DNA from: Syntrophobacterales bacterium
Lineage (GTDB): Bacteria > Desulfobacterota > Syntrophobacteria > BM002
Direction: 5' to 3'
DNA length: 15,967 nucleotides
Assembly: GCA_030601545.1 (NCBI GenBank)
Contig: JAUVTM010000012.1
Span: 1-15,967 of the forward strand
Shown here: piece after piece, positions 13,229 through 15,967 of the stretch
Position numbering within the stretch: the first letter of the stretch is position 1
How the letters are laid out: each line of letters starts with the position of its first letter
Position numbers and translations under genes: made by a program
The notes under the pieces: model-generated
The model's database searches: none
Told to the model about the DNA's origin: nothing
The model's input: the letters and a program-made list of their open reading frames with translations, nothing else

Positions 13229-13969
13229 CTATGCTCTTTGCGCTTGGCCTTTTGCCAACGCGATTGCTTCACCCAAATCCACGCTCCCGGTATACAAAGC
13301 CCGGCCGGCGATCACTCCCACCACCCCGTCTCGTTCAAGTGGCAGCAGTGCCCTGATGTGCTCGAGACTGCCCACACCTCCTGAGGCAATCACAGGAATA
13401 CTCACTGACTGGGCCAACTGCCGGGTTGCTTCTATGTTTGGACCGGTCTGCATGCCGTCCCTCGAGATATCAGTGTAGACGATAGCTGCCAGGGCCAGGT
13501 TGTCAAATCTGGCCGCAAGTTCCCCTGAATCTAATTCGGTGGTTTTGCTCCAGCCCTCAACGGCAACCTTGCCCTTGCGGCTATCTATCCCGAGGACTAC
13601 TTGCTCTGGAAACCTCTCACACGCCTGCACCAACAATTCCGGATTACTGTGGGCGGCAGTTCCAATCACCACGCGCTCAACCCCAAGTTCCAAATAGGCA
13701 GATAGAGTCTCAACCGTGCGTACCCCGCCGCCTAATTGAACTGGAACCTCTACCGATTGAACGATGGCGGCGATGGCCTCACGGTTCTTGGGTTCCTTGG
13801 CAAATGCACCGTCTAAGTCCACCACGTGCAGCAATTGGGCCCCTTCATCCTCCCAGCGTTGGGCTGTAGCTGCTGGGTCCTCGGAATAAATGGTGGCGGT
13901 TGCCATTTCTCCCCGCTCCAACCGCACACATTTCCCTTCTTTCAAATCAATGGCTGGAATGATCAACAT
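13229..13969 (-). CDS. hisA: Phosphoribosylformimino-AICAR-phosphate isomerase HisA
   Basis: HisA performs the fourth step of histidine synthesis, an Amadori rearrangement of ProFAR to PRFAR, in a (beta/alpha)8 barrel. The 246 residues match the family length. The catalytic pair is visible as Asp8 (PAIDLK) and Asp129 (LGIDSRKG). The phosphate-binding loops are LGGGVR (79-84) and ASGGVGS (195-201). VEGW (137-140) and YTDISRDGMQTGPN favour HisA over its paralogue HisF. ATG 13969 gives the standard N-terminus MLIIPAIDLK. No other his genes are in the window, so it is apart from any his operon. It follows the thioesterase gene by 50 nt and is probably cotranscribed with it. Confidence 0.97.
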   Translation of the reverse strand: MLIIPAIDLKEGKCVRLERGEMATATIYSEDPAATAQRWEDEGAQLLHVVDLDGAFAKEPKNREAIAAIVQSVEVPVQLGGGVRTVETLSAYLELGVERVVIGTAAHSNPELLVQACERFPEQVVLGIDSRKGKVAVEGWSKTTELDSGELAARFDNLALAAIVYTDISRDGMQTGPNIEATRQLAQSVSIPVIASGGVGSLEHIRALLPLERDGVVGVIAGRALYTGSVDLGEAIALAKGQAQRA

Positions 13970-14019
13970 TTCTCTCGCATACTCCGCTTGGCGATTGCAA
14001 AACGCCTTTCGTAAACGGT

Positions 14020-14457
14020 TTACCCTTTACCACCCACATTCCCTTGCTTTTCTTCCATTTCCTTAAGAAGTTGCTTTAATTCAACTGGGGGCTTGAGTAC
14101 TTTGCCATCCTTGTCAGTACAGACATGTACGGTATATCCTTCAGCCAGAACCGTCCCGTTGCCTTTGTGCAGGAGCACATAGTCGAAACGCAGTCTTGCT
14201 TTTCCGGCAAAGGAAAAGGTGGTTTCGATACGAATGATATCGTCATAGCGGGCAGGATTGTGGTAACGACAATAGGCCTCATAGACTGGCAGGAAACATC
14301 CCTGCTCTTCCAACAATCGATACGTACTCCCGACCCGCCGGAAAAGCTCTGTACGACCGATTTCAAACCATCTCAAATAATTGGCGTAATAGGCTACTCC
14401 CATGGAGTCCGTGTCGCCGTAAAGAACCCGCTGCTCTGCACGAAACGGTTCAGTCAT
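14020..14457 (-). CDS. YbgC/4-hydroxybenzoyl-CoA type acyl-CoA thioesterase
   Basis: A single-domain hotdog-fold thioesterase of 145 residues, expected to hydrolyse acyl-CoA thioesters. The substrate cannot be told from sequence. The family motif YGDTDSMGVAYYANYLRWFE is at 13-32. Asp17 is the likely catalytic residue. Position 24 is Tyr where YbgC proteins often have His. Further family features are EEQGCFLPVYEAYCRYHNPARYDD and the strand RLRFDYVLL. In Proteobacteria ybgC often sits with tol-pal genes; here it is between apgM and hisA, so the Tol link does not apply. The ATG at 14457 has no ribosome binding site, and a 9-mer repeat array begins 12 nt upstream. Confidence 0.9.
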   Translation of the reverse strand: MTEPFRAEQRVLYGDTDSMGVAYYANYLRWFEIGRTELFRRVGSTYRLLEEQGCFLPVYEAYCRYHNPARYDDIIRIETTFSFAGKARLRFDYVLLHKGNGTVLAEGYTVHVCTDKDGKVLKPPVELKQLLKEMEEKQGNVGGKG

Positions 14458-14469
14458 TTTCTATTCATG

Positions 14470-14532
14470 TCGTTGAAATCGTTCAAATCGTTCAAGTCGT
14501 TGAAATCGTCGAAACCGTAGAAGCCGTAGAAA
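14470..14532. repeat. 9-mer TCGTNNAAA array, locus C
   Basis: Seven phased 9-base units: TCGTTGAAA, TCGTTCAAA, TCGTTCAAG, TCGTTGAAA, TCGTCGAAA, CCGTAGAAG, CCGTAGAAA. It begins 12 nt from the thioesterase start codon. Positions 5-6 vary most (TG, TC, CG, AG). Confidence 0.92.
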
Positions 14533-14538
14533 TCGAAA

Positions 14539-14594
14539 ATTAGAAAATTAGAGAATTAGGCGATTAGAGAATTAGTCGATTAGCCAAATAGTTA
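14539..14594. repeat. 8-mer ATTAGNNN array, locus C
   Basis: Seven phased 8-base units: ATTAGAAA, ATTAGAGA, ATTAGGCG, ATTAGAGA, ATTAGTCG, ATTAGCCA, AATAGTTA. It sits between two 9-mer arrays. Confidence 0.92.
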
Positions 14595-14621
14595 AATCGT
14601 TCAAGGCGTTGAAATCGTCGA
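14595..14621. repeat. Second 9-mer array, locus C
   Basis: Three phased 9-base units, AATCGTTCA, AGGCGTTGA and AATCGTCGA, in the same position relative to the 8-mer array and palindrome as the 9-mers at locus B. Confidence 0.8.
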
Positions 14622-14629
14622 AACCGGAA

Positions 14630-14657
14630 GATCGCGGCTGAAAGCCGCTCCCACAGG
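14630..14657 (-). repeat. REP-like palindrome, locus C
   Basis: GCGGCT (14634-14639) and AGCCGC (14643-14648) form a perfect stem with loop GAA. On the minus strand the stem follows TGTGGGAG. Orientation is the same as at loci A and B. From memory it resembles the GGGAG-headed REP elements of pseudomonads. Confidence 0.8.
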
Positions 14658-14670
14658 ATAATCTGTGACC

Positions 14671-14796
14671 TCTGATCTCTGACCTCTGACCTCTGATCTC
14701 TGACCTCTGATCTCTGACCTCTGACCTCTGATCTCTGCCTTCTGTCCTCTGACTTCTGATCTCCGACCTTTGACCTCTGCCTTATGCCCTATGCTA
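14671..14796. repeat. Heptamer TCTGNNN array, locus C
   Basis: Eighteen phased 7-base units; the last five drift (TCCGACC, TTTGACC, TCTGCCT, TATGCCC, TATGCTA). The variable triplets run ATC, ACC, ACC, ATC, ACC, then ATC, ACC, ACC, ATC again, a higher-order 35-bp duplication. The array runs into the 3' end of apgM, whose stop codon lies across units 17 and 18. Confidence 0.95.
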
Positions 14797-15967
14797 ATTG
14801 CACCAACCCGCCTTTAATGAACTTCTCCATGAGTTTGTACCCAGGCCGGACAACCACACCGGTCTTCGCTGCGCTCTGCTCGGAAAACCCTCTCTGCGCT
14901 ACACTGGCAGCCGCTGGCAAATCACAGACCGCAAAGGGCACAAACCCTCTCGCGTGGGTTTGCGTCCGTATGGGGGTAAGATGGTCGGTAATAACCATCA
15001 CCCGAACTCCGCTCATATCACGGCACCTATCCAATATCGGTCCTACTACCCTGGAATCAAAAGCCTCGATTGCCTCTATTTTCAATTCCAAATTCCCCTC
15101 ATGAGATGCCTCGTCGGGGGCCTCTACGTGGAGATAGACGAAATCTTTATCCTCTAAAGCCTCCAGCGCAGCAGCCACCTTGCCATCGTAATTGGTGTCC
15201 AGGTATCCGGTGGCTCCGGGTACATCCACCGCTTCCAGACCGGCACAGATACCTAATCCCTTTAGAAGGTCAACTGCGGAAATCACCACTCCGTGGATGT
15301 CGAACTGATCATTGAGGCTGGGCATAATGGGAGCAACCCCCTGACCCCACAGCCAGATTGCATTGCCGGTCCGCTTTCCCTCTGCGGCCAGCTGCCGGTT
15401 CAGTTCGTGATCTGAAAGGACCCGTCTGGCTGCTTCCATCAAGGATCTAAGTTCAGAAACCTCATCATATACTTGCCAGTACTTAGCCACCGGTTGACCA
15501 GTAACGTCATGGGGGGGAGTAATGCTCAGATCAGACCTCCCACCCCGCCAGACCAGGAGGTGACGATAGCTTACCCCTGGGTAGAAATGAAACGACTCAT
15601 TGCCCAAGTTTTCCTGCAGTGCAGTGATGAGTACCCGGCCATTCTCGCTGGAAATATGACCCGCCGAGTAATCTGTCAGAACGAGTTCACCGTCAGCACC
15701 GATTTCCACGCTGACCAGATTGCACCTGAAGGCCACCTCGCCAGGAGAAAGCTTCACCCCCATGCTGGCCGCTTCCAAAGGAGCACGCCCTGAGTGGAAA
15801 CGATCGGGATCATAACCCAAGATTGCCATGTTAGCCACGTCACTCCCAGGGTCCTGATGCGGTCCAATGGTCTCCGTAAGTCCCAAAAGGCCCCTGGATG
15901 CCAGTTGGTCCATGTGGGGAGTATGCGCCGCCTCCAGGGGCGTCTTGCCGTCAAGCTCCTCTAGGGG
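14789..15967 (-). CDS. apgM: Archaeal-type cofactor-independent phosphoglycerate mutase (5' end cut by window)
   Basis: This enzyme interconverts 3- and 2-phosphoglycerate in glycolysis and gluconeogenesis without 2,3-bisphosphoglycerate. It belongs to the alkaline phosphatase superfamily. Translation stays open to the window edge, adding 18 codons (PLEELDGKTPLEAAHTPH) before the first internal Met at 15913. About 392 residues are visible, and probably only 10-20 N-terminal residues (including the first metal-binding Asp) lie outside. The nucleophile Ser is in GSDVANMAILGYDP. Metal-binding blocks are EAPDEASHEGNLELKIEAI and VITDHLTPIRTQTHARGFVPF. The larger bacterial iPGM (GpmI) has a different architecture. 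The last two codons and the stop lie in the heptamer array. Confidence 0.93.
   Translation of the reverse strand, partial: PLEELDGKTPLEAAHTPHMDQLASRGLLGLTETIGPHQDPGSDVANMAILGYDPDRFHSGRAPLEAASMGVKLSPGEVAFRCNLVSVEIGADGELVLTDYSAGHISSENGRVLITALQENLGNESFHFYPGVSYRHLLVWRGGRSDLSITPPHDVTGQPVAKYWQVYDEVSELRSLMEAARRVLSDHELNRQLAAEGKRTGNAIWLWGQGVAPIMPSLNDQFDIHGVVISAVDLLKGLGICAGLEAVDVPGATGYLDTNYDGKVAAALEALEDKDFVYLHVEAPDEASHEGNLELKIEAIEAFDSRVVGPILDRCRDMSGVRVMVITDHLTPIRTQTHARGFVPFAVCDLPAAASVAQRGFSEQSAAKTGVVVRPGYKLMEKFIKGGLVQLA

Noticed and set aside
13054..13272. A 72-codon minus-strand frame between hisA and rpsU
   Set aside because: It overlaps the end of hisA and then reads through heptamer units and hairpins. 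There is no ribosome binding site or recognisable domain.
14470..14796. CRISPR array
   Set aside because: Units are 7-9 bp with only 2-4 variable bases and no 25-40 bp repeat/spacer pattern. No cas genes are nearby.

Overview
The window reads as an ordinary chromosomal housekeeping segment of a free-living Gram-negative bacterium. Every supported gene lies on the minus strand, so transcription runs from high to low coordinates. The gene set and order are rpsU-yqeY-mutS2-dnaG-rpoD, a tRNA, a zinc-ribbon protein, an RNase H-like gene with type A RNase P RNA, then ispD, ispF and cysS. Together with an archaeal-type phosphoglycerate mutase, this best fits Desulfobacterota (the former Deltaproteobacteria). 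That placement is inference from gene content and synteny; no database search was run.

Layout in transcription order. 15967-13229 holds apgM (5' end beyond the window), a YbgC-type acyl-CoA thioesterase and hisA. 13112-5848 is an expanded macromolecular synthesis operon. It has a promoter and a structured leader, then rpsU (S21), yqeY, mutS2, dnaG (primase) and rpoD (major sigma factor), joining translation, replication start and transcription. 5774-5251 is a separate tRNA-Met(CAU) unit with a near-consensus promoter, a 186-bp inverted-repeat element in its leader and a strong hairpin terminator. 5083-3267 is a compact unit: a coiled-coil/zinc-ribbon protein, an RNase H-like protein, and RNase P RNA whose 5' end overlaps the rnhA stop codon. 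3207-3 holds ispD, ispF (two steps of the MEP isoprenoid pathway) and cysS.

The least expected content is in the gaps. Three of them (1502-1689, 2217-2475, 14470-14796) are filled almost from stop codon to start codon with short-period arrays: 9-mers of TCGTNNAAA type, 8-mers of ATTAGNNN type, a GGGAG-headed REP-like palindrome, then 7-mers of TCTGNNN or ATCCGAA type. Each unit has a fixed half and a variable half, the phase is kept exactly, and the module order is nearly the same each time. Other 7-mer arrays with different consensus words lie upstream of dnaG (9460-9508) and downstream of hisA (13115-13156). The ispF and apgM stop codons are inside the arrays. I know no named element matching the whole composite; the closest known comparisons are cyanobacterial heptanucleotide repeats and REP elements.

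There is no CRISPR array, phage module, toxin-antitoxin pair or transposase gene here.
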